Origin: Hirundichthys speculiger
Taxonomy: Eukaryota > Chordata > Actinopteri > Beloniformes > Exocoetidae
Length of the DNA stretch: 64,000 nt
Reading direction: 5' to 3'
Assembly (NCBI GenBank): GCA_018398805.1
Contig: JAGFBZ010000004.1
Location: 124,001-188,000 of the forward strand
Shown: piece after piece, positions 10,678-21,734 of the stretch
Layout of the letters: every line of letters starts with the position of its first letter
Position numbering within the stretch: the first letter of the stretch is position 1
The notes under the pieces: model-generated
Database searches by the model: none
Told to the model about the DNA's origin: nothing
What the model saw: the letters and a program-made list of their open reading frames with translations, nothing else
Translations under genes and position numbers: made by a program

Positions 10678-12830
10678 AAAACTATCAAAACCTGGTCTAA
10701 TGAAGCTGAAGATGCTCTGAAAGGTTGCTTTGAGGCTACAAACTGGAATGTCCTCTGTGAACCCCATGGAGACAACATCAACGCCATGACTGAGTGTGTG
10801 ACAGATTACATAAACTTCTGTGTGGACAGCATCGTTCCAACAAGAACTGTGAGGTGCTTCCCCAATAACAAACCCTGGATCACCAGAGACCTGAAAAAGC
10901 TGTTGAACATCAAAAAGGAAGCCTTCAGGGATGGAGACAGGGAGTTATTGAAGACAACACAAAAACTAATTAAAGAACAAACCAGGAAGTGCAAGGAGGA
11001 CTACAGGAAGAAGCTAGAAAGGCAGCTCCAGCAGAACAACGTGAGGGATGTGTGGTCCGGAATGAAGAAGATCACCGGCTTCAAGGCAAAGGGGGACCAG
11101 ACTGATGGAGGTCTGGACAGAGCTAATGAACTGAACATGTTCTTCAATAGGTTCAGTTCCCCCCCTGCCTCCAGCCCAACAGACCACACACCCTCGGTGA
11201 GCCCACAGCTTTCCTGTCACACCTCCATTCTGTCACCCTGCAGCTCAGTCATGGACCAGAGACCAGCATCATCTTTCTCCACCTCAGAGACCTCCTCTGC
11301 CTCCCCCTCCACTCTGTCTGTCTCCTGCAATCAGGTCAAAAAACAACTTGAGAAACTGAACCAGAACAAGGCTGCAGGTCCAGACGGTGTCTGTCCCAGA
11401 GTTCTCAAGACCTGCTCATTGCAAACTATGTCCGATTCTCCAGCACCTCTTCAACACCAGTTTGAGACAGAGAACAGTTCCTGTGCTGTGGAAAACATCC
11501 TGCCTTGTTCCAGTGCCTAAAAACCACAACCAGCTGAACCTAATGACTACAGACCAGTTGCCCTGACATCTCACATCATGAAAGTCCTGGAGAGACTCTT
11601 AACTGGGCCCACCTCAACAAGCAGGTCAGCACCTTCAGGACCCATTACAGTTTGCATATCGTAATGGGCTGGGGTTGAAGACGCCATCATCTACCTGCTT
11701 CACAGAGCCACTCTCATCTGGACCAATCAGGCAGCACTTTGAGGGTCATGTTCTTTGATTTCTCAAGTGCTTTTAATACCAATTCAGCCTGCGTTGTTAT
11801 GTGAGAAGCTCCATAAGTTCCAGGTGGATTCCTCCACAACCTCCTGGATTTATGACTACCTCACAAACAGACCACAGTTTGTGAGACTGAAAGGTTGTGT
11901 GTCTGAGATGGAGGTCAGCAGCATTGGAGCACCACAAGGAACTGTTCTCTCACCATTTCTCTTCACGCTCTACACCTCTGACTTCCAGTACAACTCTGAG
12001 TCCTGTCATCTGCAGAAATACTCTGATGACTCTGCAGTTGTTGGGTGTATCAGCAACGGACAAGAAGCAGAGTACAAAGAACTGATCTGCCAGTTTGTGA
12101 AATGGTGTAGTAACAATCATCTCGTATTAAATACCAGCAAAACTAAGGAGATGATTGTGGACTTCAGGAGGAGCAAGAATCAACACAGCAGTGTTTCCAT
12201 CCTGGGAAAGGAGGTGGAGGTGGTGGAGGAATACAAGTACCTTGGAGTTCAGCTTGACAACAGACTAAAGTGGAAATGCAACACAGAATACATCTACAAG
12301 AAAGGTCAGAGCAGACTCTACTTTTTAAGAAAGCTGAGATCTTTTAATGTCTGCACCAAGATGTTGCACATGTTCTATAGGTCTGTTGTTGAAAGTGCAA
12401 TCAGCTTTGCAGCCATCTGCTGGGGCAGCAGCATCAGAACCAGAGACCTGAAGAGAATCAAACAAAACTGATCAGGAAAGCTGGATCTGTGCTGGGTGTA
12501 ACTCTGGAGCCGCTGGAACTGATTGTACAAAAAAGAATGCTGCACAAGCTGATGAAGATGAGGAAGGACTCTTCCCACCCTCTCCACGACACAGTGATCA
12601 AACAACAGAGTGTGTTCAGTGAGAGGCTTCTTCAGGTCCGTTGCAAGACGGAAAGATACAGAAGATCATTCCTGCCAGCAGCCATCTGCCTCCACAACAA
12701 GACCTAACACCTGTTATTATATTATTATTTCTGTCTGTTTTTTTATTAAAAAAAAAAAAAAAAAAAAAGGGAGAGCCCTTACTCCATTGAATTTCCCTTT
12801 ATGGGATTAATAAATAAAGTATTTTTCATT
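10678..12830 (+). mobile_element. Rex1-like (CR1/L2 group) LINE, reverse transcriptase region, broken
   Basis: Frames at 10786-11520 and 11755-12706 encode a linker (NNKPWITRDLKKLLN), the RT start (LEKLNQNKAAGPDGVCPRVLK), then DYRPVALTSHIMKVLERLL, GAPQGTVLSPFLFTLY, the catalytic block KYSDDSAVVGC (about 12018, S-D-D in place of the usual A-D-D), KEMIVDFRRSK, YKYLGVQLDNRL and a C-terminal SERLLQVRCKTERYRRSF block. Indels between 11420 and 11760 break the frame. A poly(A) run (12750) and a TTTATGGGATTAATAAA tail close it. The endonuclease half is missing at the N. Confidence 0.8.
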
Positions 12831-12849
12831 TTTTTTTTTTTCGTATTTT

Positions 12850-13478
12850 TTCACATCACACTCATTTCACAAGCTAACAAGAAGAGCTTTAGCTTGTCAG
12901 TGTTTCCATGATGTCTTGGTAGAAATGTGGGTCTGGTTGTGAGCTGTGATGGTCCACATGTCTCATAAATGGACACCAGCAGCAAAGAAGGTCAGTGTTG
13001 AGGACAAACTGTGATCAGGTCCTCTCAGTGAGGGAAACAGAGACGTGGTGGACTGAAGGCTGCATGCAGAGACGCCCACAGATCTGGGAGGAAGCCTGCA
13101 GACTTCCTATCAAACAACTTCCTGCTGTATTAACCTGATAAGGAGTTGTTTTCTGCAGCTGAGGTCTGGTCTGATCTGAGCTGAGGGGACAGTTGGCCTC
13201 CACAGCTCTCAGTCAGCTGTTGCTGCGTTCAGCTTGGACTGTACAAGTCCAGGTGTTGCACACAATCACATGTAGAACACGCTCATACAAGGATACAAGA
13301 CTCCTGTCATAGTTTCACTTTGGGTCTTATTGTTGGAGAAGTTCTTCGACATCTTAGAACCTCTAAAGAAAAAGAAGAGACTTGAACCCCAAACCACGGG
13401 GTGGAACTTCAGCCAAAGACCAGACCTGATCCTCTACTGGTCCAGGGTGTGGTGGACAATATGGAAATTTACAATTAT
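12850..13478 (+). repeat. Unrecognised repeated segment, forward copy 1
   Basis: About 600 bp starting at a CTCATTTCACAAGCTAAC box recur at 63190-63780 in the same order. The right end (from 13285) also recurs inverted at 15860-16030. Homology stops abruptly near 13458, at GGTGTGGTGGACA. No protein family was recognised. It could be part of a multi-copy gene family or a large mobile element. Confidence 0.6.
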
Positions 13479-14078
13479 TCTAAACTGTCTCCAACATTCT
13501 GCCCCTCCCCCCCCCCAAAAAAAAAAAAAAAACCCTGAACTGATGCAGATGAAGAAGACACAAACTGTTTTAAGATCACAGACTAAGACATTTGGAAAGT
13601 CAACCACAGAGAATTATTAGTTTTGCTGTAAATAAATACGCTAACCAGATCTCCAGGAGTATTTTTCTGAGTTAAAAACTTCCTCCAAGTGCAGAGACTA
13701 ATACAGCCACAACAAATAAACTATTAAAACTCTAATAATGATTTTAACAGTAACTAAAAGGATCCAGCATCTTCTTCTCTCTGCTGCAGCCAGTCAGACC
13801 TCATATTGATCAGAGGACGTTTCCTGTAAATCAGCTGGAGCTGAGAAAAGCCTCAGTGAACTTCTTGTAAATCACATGGGTTTGGAGGGAGGATCTTCTC
13901 CACCCAGACAGAGCTGCACATCTGCTCCTGGTCTACTTTAAAAGGACAGCAGCAGAGGAACACTGGACCCGGACTCCTCGTTGGACCTCACTGACTCCAG
14001 AACCGCTGAGCTGAGGTGAGTTCAGACTCGTTGCTCCATATTTAACCGGACCTGCAGTCCAGAGTCTACTTTCAGGAC
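13479..14078 (+). other. Intergenic; possible promoter and untranslated first exon
   Basis: Near 13932 there is a TACTTTAAAAGG box (TATA-like), and about 80 bp later a consensus splice donor, CTGAG/GTGAGT, at about 14015. This arrangement resembles a promoter plus a 5' untranslated exon, but no downstream coding exon could be linked because two hAT elements follow. A poly(C)/poly(A) tract lies at 13506-13532. Low certainty. Confidence 0.25.
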
Positions 14079-15529
14079 CAGTGTTGAACCTGAACGCATT
14101 CATTGAACCAAAGTTCATTAACTAGTTCATATTTTATGTGAACGTGAACTGAACGTGCTCTCTTTCGGCTGTGAACCAGTTCATTTGTTCATTTGTGAAC
14201 GACGCTCTTTCAACGGTCAGAACCGGTCCAGGTTTCCAGCTAGTGATGGGTCGGTCATGAACGACAGCCGGGGGGGGGTTATAGACACATGAACAGGAGG
14301 CAGAGAGACGAGAGGAGAGCAAGAGGATTTGACCAGTTCACCAAAGATGAGTGACAACAGGAAAATTAGTAAAATTTGGAGACATTTTAAAGTGCTAGAC
14401 TCCAGAAAGGCAGAGTGAACAGAAGAAAAGAGGCATTTTCTTTGAAAAGAACGACAGGAGCCGGCTCATGATCGAGAGCAATTTTTTTATTTTTGATTTT
14501 TTAAAATGTCTTTTAAAGCCACATTGGCATAGGAAAATCAGTAAAATTTGGAGACATTTTAAAGTGCTAGACTCCAGAAAGGCAGAGTGAACACTTTGTA
14601 AAATACAAATTTCATATGGAGCAGGATCCACAAACAACCTGCACAGGCATATTCAAACTAATCATCCAACAGTGCAATTAACAGAGTTGGAGAAAGGACC
14701 AGCAAGGGACTCTGCTAATGAAGGTTTTTCACTGTAAATAGTTGCACATTTTAATTTTTATTTTGTTGAATGATGTTTAGTTGATTTTGTTTTTTTACGA
14801 ATTAAAATGGGTATTTTTTTTATTTAGAATTTATTTATGTATATGTTAATTTTATTAATAAAGCCATATAAATACTATACATATGTTATATTTTATGTTT
14901 TTTTATCATTAGTTATTCATTTTACTCATAATTTGGTAATAAATTAATTTAAGTAACAAAAAATCTGAGGAGCCACTTGGGAGCCGAAAGAGCTGAATCT
15001 CTACAAAGAACCGGAATAGCCATCACTATTTCCAGCAAACCCCATTTAAAATCCATAACAAACGAGCCAGATATGTATCTGAGGAAATCAATCAAACATG
15101 GCAACACGGCTGTCGCTGCTGTCACGCTAACAATTACGTCATAAAATGTTTAAAACAAGCAGGAAGATGAAAGCTGCAGCCGCTCAGAGCTGGAGGAGAC
15201 CCCGACTCTAGAGATTAATCTGTAATCTTTGATAATAAAGACCATTTGGCAGCAAGTTTTTCCTCATATTTTTAATCTACAGTAGAGAGAAGAACCCTGG
15301 TTGGATAAAGATTCTGATTGGACACATAGTTTGACAGATAAAATGGATAAATAATTACTGTTTGTGGTGGGGTAGTATATGGGCAGTGGCAATCATTTTG
15401 ACTAATAACTGCTTGCAACAAAAAATTAAAAAAAGAATAAGAAAAAATAACTATAAATGAACTATTTAGTTCCTTTTTGAAATGGTGAACTGAATAAGTT
15501 TGTGTAGAAAGTGAACTTGTCCAACACTG
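14079..15529. mobile_element. hAT-like transposon, outer element of a nested pair
   Basis: The left terminus CAGTGTTGAACC and right terminus CCAACACTG form short inverted repeats. They are flanked by the 8-bp duplications TTCAGGAC (14071-14078) and TCCAGGAC (15530-15537), one mismatch. An 8-bp duplication and CAGNG termini are hAT hallmarks. The subterminal regions are rich in GTTCA/TGAAC boxes. The element is interrupted by another hAT at 14241-15028. No transposase of its own was seen. Confidence 0.7.
14241..15028 (+). mobile_element. hAT transposon remnant with BED-type zinc finger, inserted in an older hAT
   Basis: The ends TAGTGATGG and CCATCACTA are inverted repeats, and the perfect 8-bp duplication TTTCCAGC is at 14233-14240 and 15029-15036. 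From about 14347 the frame reads MSDNRKISKIWRHFKVLDSR, and after a break (14600-14690) SYGAGSTNNLHRHIQTNH. These are the two halves of a BED finger as in ZBED/hAT transposases. A roughly 55-bp block is duplicated (14360 and 14535), splitting the finger. The catalytic domain is deleted. Confidence 0.8.
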
Positions 15530-15537
15530 TCCAGGAC

Positions 15538-16030
15538 CGTCTCTCAGCATAGGACACACAGACAGTCGCCTTGAGCTGGACATGCTGGGAGGTGGGGGGC
15601 AGCGCTGGTCTCAGCAACCCCCCCAGTTAGCAGGAAAACAATAAGCTCTGAGTCCAAAACCTGATCCAGAGTGACCAAAGTGTGAGTGTCCAGTTTCGGG
15701 ACAGAAGTTCAGAGTTGCTCCATCAACTCTGAGTTTCAGCCACTGGAAAAACCCATCAGTCCTGATGTTGATGACATGACTGTAGCTGATCTGCTGTAGA
15801 CCGTCACCCTCATCACTGACTTTACTGCTGCTGATGTGGATCTTTCCAGCCGGTCCGTCCTCCACACCCTGGACCAGTAGAGGATCAGGTCTGGTCTTTG
15901 GCTGAAGTTCCACACCGTGGTTTGGGGTCCAAGTCTCTTCTTTTTCTTTAGAGGTTCTAAGATGTCAAAGAACTTCTCCAACAATAAGACCCAAAGTGAA
16001 GCTATGACAGGAGTCTTGTATCCTTGTATG
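15538..16030 (-). repeat. Unrecognised repeated segment, inverted copy 2
   Basis: Read on the minus strand this continues the segment seen at 12850 and 63190-64000, ending in the CTCAGCATAGGACAC box. One minus frame (15611-15913) is open for 100 codons, and the same frame is partly open at 63729-63923. It includes KIHISSSKVSDEGDGLQQIS and SYSHVINIRTD. I do not recognise the protein. Conservation of a frame in two copies suggests it was once coding. Confidence 0.5.
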
Positions 16031-17463
16031 TAGTGTAACGCCCCCTTGCCCACATTACTGGCATGACATCCAAACTTGTGAAACCAACTAACTATGGGGC
16101 GCCCTGAGTTCTTATCATCCAAGGTGATAAAACTGCAGTCGTTAGTATCAGATAGGTTATGAGTTTTCTTTCGAATCCTTTCAAATATTCTGTTCACATT
16201 TTAACCAGTGGAAATGTCAGTGAAATAATGGATCAACAAAGAAATGTCCTTTTTACACTTTACTATAAAAATTGGTTTAAAAATAAAATTACACGAAAGA
16301 AAAACTTTGAAATACTGTTGCAATATTTCCGTAAAAAACCCCAATTGTACACTCAAATGAGTGGATTCAAATATTAAATGAAATCAAAATGCTCTTGTAG
16401 CACTATATAACCAATACTAACTGTGTCTTAGCACAAAAACCCTTTCACATTCGACATTTCCCTTCAGAATGGAAAAAAACCCTTTTTTAAACCTTCAAAT
16501 ATAAAACTTCAGTTCCAATGCAAGGTCACACATTAATATCCTGAGCTATGCCGGCTTCTTGCTAACTATTAATGCCCATTAAAAAGTACCCCGTTGCAGG
16601 CCTGGACGTCGCTCGGGTGCGTTGGACCCCGAAAATAAAGCGTAGGCCGCTTCACTCAATGAGCAAAATAAAATAATATAAGTTTGGTACCTGGTTGCAG
16701 ATAAGGAAAAGCAGCGTTCACAAGCTCCTCGTGTGGCCACGCAGCTGGGGCGTGGGCCCGTCGTAACCTGTTCCTCGGCACGCGCCTACCGCATGGACTC
16801 CTGCAGCACCCGAATCTCCCGTCCCCGCCGCGTTGTCGGTCTCGGCCGCCTTGTCCAAAACGAACCACCAACTCCTCCGGTGTTCGAGATGATTCTCGCT
16901 CCCACAGTCCTCAGGCACAGCGACCGGGTAGCTCAGCAACGTGTAGCGCCCCTCCTCACTGCCTCGGAAACGCGTAGCTCCTCGTGCCGGTCACTCGACG
17001 GTTTTCCTCCACAGCCTCCATTTCAAACTCTCGTACACAAAGAAAGTGTCCCGAAGCACATCACCAAAAGTCCGTTGCTCTTCTGAAGTACTCTATCCGA
17101 ACACTTCAACAGCATATCCTTCTCCGTATCCTGGAAAAGTTCGGTTCCAGCACGTGCTAACAGGAGGAAACAGTCGGGCTGACCGTCCCCATCACCATCC
17201 TCTGACGAACTCCCCCTCTCTTGCGCTCTCTTCCCAGCACGCCACAGTTCAGTGATCAATGTCCTTGACCAATCACAGCATAATAAAATAATTCGGCAAT
17301 TATTATAAACAAAAATAAAATACAAAGATGTAAAAACAATAACATTCGACCCAGGGATATTGTTTTGCTTGGAAACTGCTATTTTTAAAAAACCTTTAAC
17401 ATTTGAACATTTTTTATTAAGGGTGCACATGAATTGAAATCTTAACTATAGCACCGGGCTACA
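16030..17463. mobile_element. CpG-rich block with TGTA...TACA ends, possible solo LTR
   Basis: It starts TGTAACGCCCCC and ends GGGCTACA, a short terminal inverted repeat of the form TGTA..GCCC. Its left neighbour is the repeated segment and its right neighbour is CYP 3' flank, so no duplicated target is visible. The middle (about 16580-17260) is rich in CpG. On the minus strand it looks like a 5' exon ending at a CAG/GTACC donor near 16690. It could instead be a host promoter or CpG island. No recognised protein. Confidence 0.3.
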
Positions 17464-18099
17464 GAAGTATTTGAGGTCCTTGCTAAAGCCAATAATTGGC
17501 CAAATAGTTAAAGCTGGAAATGCTCATATTGTCAGTGTATATTGAATCTCAATAAAGAAACTGAAAAAATATTTAACTAATATTTAGGGCCCAAGCACCG
17601 AGGGTGCGAGGACCCTACTGTGCATTGAATGTTCATTATTATTATCTTTCTCCTTTATGAATCACCTGTTTAGAAGCCTAAATATGCTTTAAAGCTCACA
17701 AAATTTTGCACACATTAGTTGTGTGTTAAAATTATGTATTTTATTAAGTTTAATAACAAGCCCCACCACACACTTTCACCTACATAGATGAATGTTGTGT
17801 GACTGATGTGACTGTGTATCAGCCTCAGAAATACAAAAAAAGTTTCCTGTACCCATGCTAACTCTCACAGGAAGTCCACCATTTTTAATTGCAGTCTGCA
17901 GTTTTTCCACTATTTTGGCAATTTCCAGGCCTCGTACGAACTCCTCCCAGAGATTTGGTCAGATTGACTTGAAACTTATTTTGTTCAAATCTAGACACAT
18001 GGCTGATGAAAGTTTGCGAAGCTTATAATTTTTTACCAGTGGCCATAAAAGAGGGAGAAACGCAGAACAGTGTGCATTCTCTTACATCTCTCTGTGGTG
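17464..18099. repeat. Orphan CYP 3'-flank copy plus full teleost repeat
   Basis: 17464-17630 matches the 3' flanks of copies A (10380) and B (26575) but has no CYP exons in front of it. It then runs on through the common GGGCCCAAGCACCGAGGGTGCGAGGACCC repeat into its TTATTATTAT part and the GAACTCCTCCCAGAG box. In A and B this repeat is interrupted by the LTR right after GCATTGAAT, so this copy shows the pre-insertion state. Confidence 0.6.
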
Positions 18100-18103
18100 T
18101 TAA

Positions 18104-18498
18104 AGGTGGGGATAGGTGTTCTTTTTTTGCAGCACTTTTTACAATATCGCCTGAAAACCTTTTCACATTCCCATTGCACCACTGAAATAAAAAAACAAAC
18201 GTTTTGGTCTGGTCTAGAGGGTAAAATCAGAGAATAACTCTGACCAAACAATTTACTGATCATCTTTACATTTATTGGCTGCCTAATACGTCCATCAAAT
18301 ATCAATGCACTCCCACCCACCCCTCCCTCCTTCCCTGCGGTTCATGTAGTCGTGAATCGTGTGAAGGCGTGGTTTCGAGGGGTGAGCTGAAGAGGAGGAG
18401 GCGGAGCCTTTGGGAGGAGGGAGGGAGTGTATATTTTCAAAATCTCACTTGAGTTGGATTGCTGGAACTGTTTTTTTCAAAGAACACCTACCCCACCT
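18104..18498. mobile_element. TTAA-flanked MITE (piggyBac- or Kolobok-like)
   Basis: The left end AGGTGGGGATAGGTGTTCTTT and reverse-complemented right end AGGTGGGGTAGGTGTTCTTT are inverted repeats flanked by TTAA at 18100-18103 and 18499-18502. 395 bp, no coding frame. TTAA duplication occurs in both piggyBac and Kolobok, and the sequence alone does not decide between them. Confidence 0.7.
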
Positions 18499-19065
18499 TT
18501 AAGACAATGTACCAGTCAGCTGATTAAATATTCTACATGGCATATTAAAACCTTGTATTAATCTTTGTATATTAAACGGGGGACCCCTGCTGTGTTTTGG
18601 GGGTCTGCATCCAGGAAGAGGCCATGACATTACTTTTAGACCTAGTTGTAACAACAATAAACTTTGCAAAAACTTCTGGGAGTTTGAGTCATTCTGGTGG
18701 TTCTTTGTGGCCCAACGATCTGATACCTTTGTTAAATTAATTAGGTTCCCAGAACCAAAGTGATACACATTTGAGACCAGATGAGCTAGACAACACCATT
18801 TTTTCCCCATTTCTCTCACTTTTTAACTGTTGCCCATAAAAATTCATATACAGCTCAACAACCTTCTGCTAACTGCTGTGCCACTGCTGTTTAGATTTCA
18901 TAACTACTCACAACCAGGGACAGAGTTACTGTTTGAAAGGCTGTTCATTTATAATTAAGTCACTGTTACAGACAGTGTAATGATAAACATCATAGAAATA
19001 CAACCATGAAACTTGAATAGATGAACTTGTAACGTTAAAGGAATTCACAGACACTCAGCAGTTTC

Positions 19066-19664
19066 ACAGCCTTGACCGTTCTTTCACCTCTGGCCTTAAA
19101 AGTCTGGGAGGAAAAAAAAGTCGTAGTCAATGTATAAACTCATAAGTAAGAAGATGAGAGGCCACGACAAGCTTTAAAAGTTAAGATCAACTCTTGAGGT
19201 TCTCCAAACACTGGGCAAAAAAAAGCTCTTTATAAAGGCATTAAGATGAAAAGAAAAGAAAAAAAAATTCAATGCAAAGGAATTTTATAATAAGTGACTG
19301 CTTCCTGGGGACCTGTCGTGACTTAAACATCTGAGTAAGACTGAAACAATCTACTTCTTGGAACTGAAACTACGTTGTTTGCATTATCATCAGTGTATAG
19401 TTTTACAGTAAGTGAGTAATTGAGCAGCTGAGCTCTAAAATCAGTTGGAGTGATTTTTATCAACATCCAAATTGAGTTACATTCTCTCTGTGTGAGTCAA
19501 ATCACAACCCATATATGGCAGAAGCGAGCTACTTGACCAATGATTAACACCCAGCTATCAACGGAAAGGACCTGACTGCTTGTGAATGAGTCCTCCACTG
19601 TTAAGCCAAGCCACTCACAGTTCCTTTCGGTCCAAATAAGTACCAGTAAAACCTTTTTCTCATC
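19066..19664 (+). promoter_or_regulatory. Upstream region of CYP2K copy B
   Basis: Homologous to 791-1450. It keeps the CCATATATGG decamer (about 19508), TGAGTCA, and an AATGATTAAC core (about 19539) resembling half an HNF1 site. It lacks the piggyBac-like element that lies directly upstream of copy A. Function is inferred from conservation between the two copies only. Confidence 0.35.
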
Positions 19665-19967
19665 ATGGCAGTCTTAGATGTTTTGCTCCAGTCTTTCCAG
19701 TCAGTCTCCCTGTTGGGTTCTCTGGTCATCCTTCTGCTCGTCTATTTGATCTCCTCCTCAGTCTTCAGTTCCCAAAAGCAGGTGAAGGAGCCACCAGGAC
19801 CAAGACCACTTCCACTGATTGGGAACCTGCTGCAGATTGACCTGAGGAGACCCTACCACACATTACTGGAGGTGAGGAAGTTACTGTTTTTCTTTTAAGA
19901 GATCATTTCATGCCATCTCACTTAACCTTCTCTGCTGACATCATTGATTTATGTAGAGAATACATGA

Positions 19968-19968
19968 A

Positions 19969-20034
<66 letters not shown>
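19968..20034. repeat. (GAAA)n microsatellite in intron 1 of copy B
   Basis: About sixteen GAAA units, longer than the six in copy A. Confidence 0.95.
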
Positions 20035-20169
20035 ACACACTTCTGCTTTGTTCATCAGACTGTGCTTTCTTAATTATTTGTGAGGCATCTGACAACTTCA
20101 CGACAAAGTGGCATTTTTCTACTCAACTGATTTTGAATAATTTTGAATAACTGTTTTTAAATTAATATA

Positions 20170-20926
20170 CAGTTGTACCTCTACTTACGAAATTAATTGG
20201 TTCTGGAAGTAGTTTCGTAACCTGAAAAGTTCGTAAGTAGAGAGGCGTTTTCCATGTAAATGCCCTAATCCTTTCCAAGCCCCACAAAATTCGAACATAA
20301 TTTTTTTTTTATAAATTATAAATGATACATGAAATTACATGAAAACCTGTAAGAAATACATGTTAGAACTAGAAAAGCACTCAGAGAGCGCAGACCTCCA
20401 CCGGGTCAACAATTATCGAAAATTTGAAAGTGATCCAGAATCCAGAATTTCTTCCGGATCACACCCAAAATGAAATCAGTTCTTCATTTTCACATTTCCG
20501 ACAACTCCTGAAAATTTAATCAAAATCCATCTATAACTTTTTGAGTTATCTTGAACATAGACAGACAGATAAATGCCGGGAAAAACATAACCTCCTTGGC
20601 AGAGGTAAAAATTGTTCGTTTACCTGGACTGCTGGGTTACGCTCATACAGACAAGGGGCCCTCCTAGCCAATGGGATGCCAGGAAGATGCTAAGTGATAG
20701 CCAATGGCAGAGCAGCTCGGTCGCACTGCTTTCAAACCGAGATACAGAGCTGACAGCTATGTTTACATTCAGTAAACTCTGGCAGCTGCGAGTTGCAGTG
20801 CTACTGTATTTTTGCCTTTTGTATTCTGAAATTTCTTTCATAACTAGAGGCAATATTTTCCCGTTGCAGTGTTTCGTAACCTGAAAATTTCATATGTTCG
20901 TACGTTCGTAAGTAGAGGTACCACTG
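20170..20926. mobile_element. TA-flanked inverted-repeat element, uninterrupted copy
   Basis: Same termini and TA flanks as 1907-3415, but without the Rex1-like insertion. It shows the intact 757-bp form, including the interspersed repeat at 20366-20612. Shared position shows it was in intron 1 before A and B separated. Confidence 0.7.
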
Positions 20927-20957
20927 TATATATAAACACACTTGGTTTGACTGGTCG

Positions 20958-21290
20958 GGCAGCACGGTGGCTTGGTGGTCAGCACTGTTGCCTCACAGCA
21001 AGACGGTTCCTGGTTCGGTTCCTGGTTCAAACCTCAGCAGGGAACTTTCTGTGCGGAGTTTGGATATTCTCCCCGTGGATGCGTGGGTTTCCTTCAGGTA
21101 CTCCGGCTTCCTCCCACAGTCCAAAGACGTGCATGTCAGGTTAATTGGTGGTTCTAAATTGCCCGTAGTAGTGATTGTGAGTGTGTGTGGTTGTTCGTCT
21201 ACATGTGGCCCTGTGATGGACTAGTGACCTGTCCAGGATGCCTTTCACCTGAAGAAAGCTGGTATCAGCTCCAGCAGATCACCGTGACTC
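20958..21290 (+). repeat. Teleost 'GCACGGTGG...CCTCACAGCAAGA' interspersed repeat, copy B
   Basis: Near-identical to 3447-3790 with a few substitutions and a short deletion near 21238. It is part of the duplicated intron 1. Confidence 0.65.
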
Positions 21291-21734
21291 TGTATAGGAC
21301 TGAACTGATATGGATCATGGATGTAGAATACATGTACAGTATCATTAGCTTCATATTCACAAGATTAATTAATTAATAACAGATTGACGGCTGTTTACAG
21401 GATGATGCTAAATACAGTTTCATCCTTGAATTAACCTACTATAAAATGGCAACTAAATTTAAAAACATGGCCCCAATTTAAAGCAAAACACACATACTGG
21501 AAAAGATCGCTGTGTTTCTACTGGTTAAGAATTTAAGAATTTCTGAGGATCTCGGTCAGTGAACTTTCTGGAAAGCAGTACACCAGCCAGGTATTTTTCA
21601 TACCTTACATCCTAGCAATTGATCAAATTTTCTCGACGAGAAGAGAGAGCACTAGAGAGCTCTCTTTCCCTGATGGGACAATACCGGCTGTATATGTGAT
21701 CGTTTCCTGACATAAATGGAAAATCGTATGCCTG

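Noticed and set aside
11001..11220. Minus-strand frames opposite the Rex1-like LINE
   Set aside because: Shadows of the plus-strand LINE frame.
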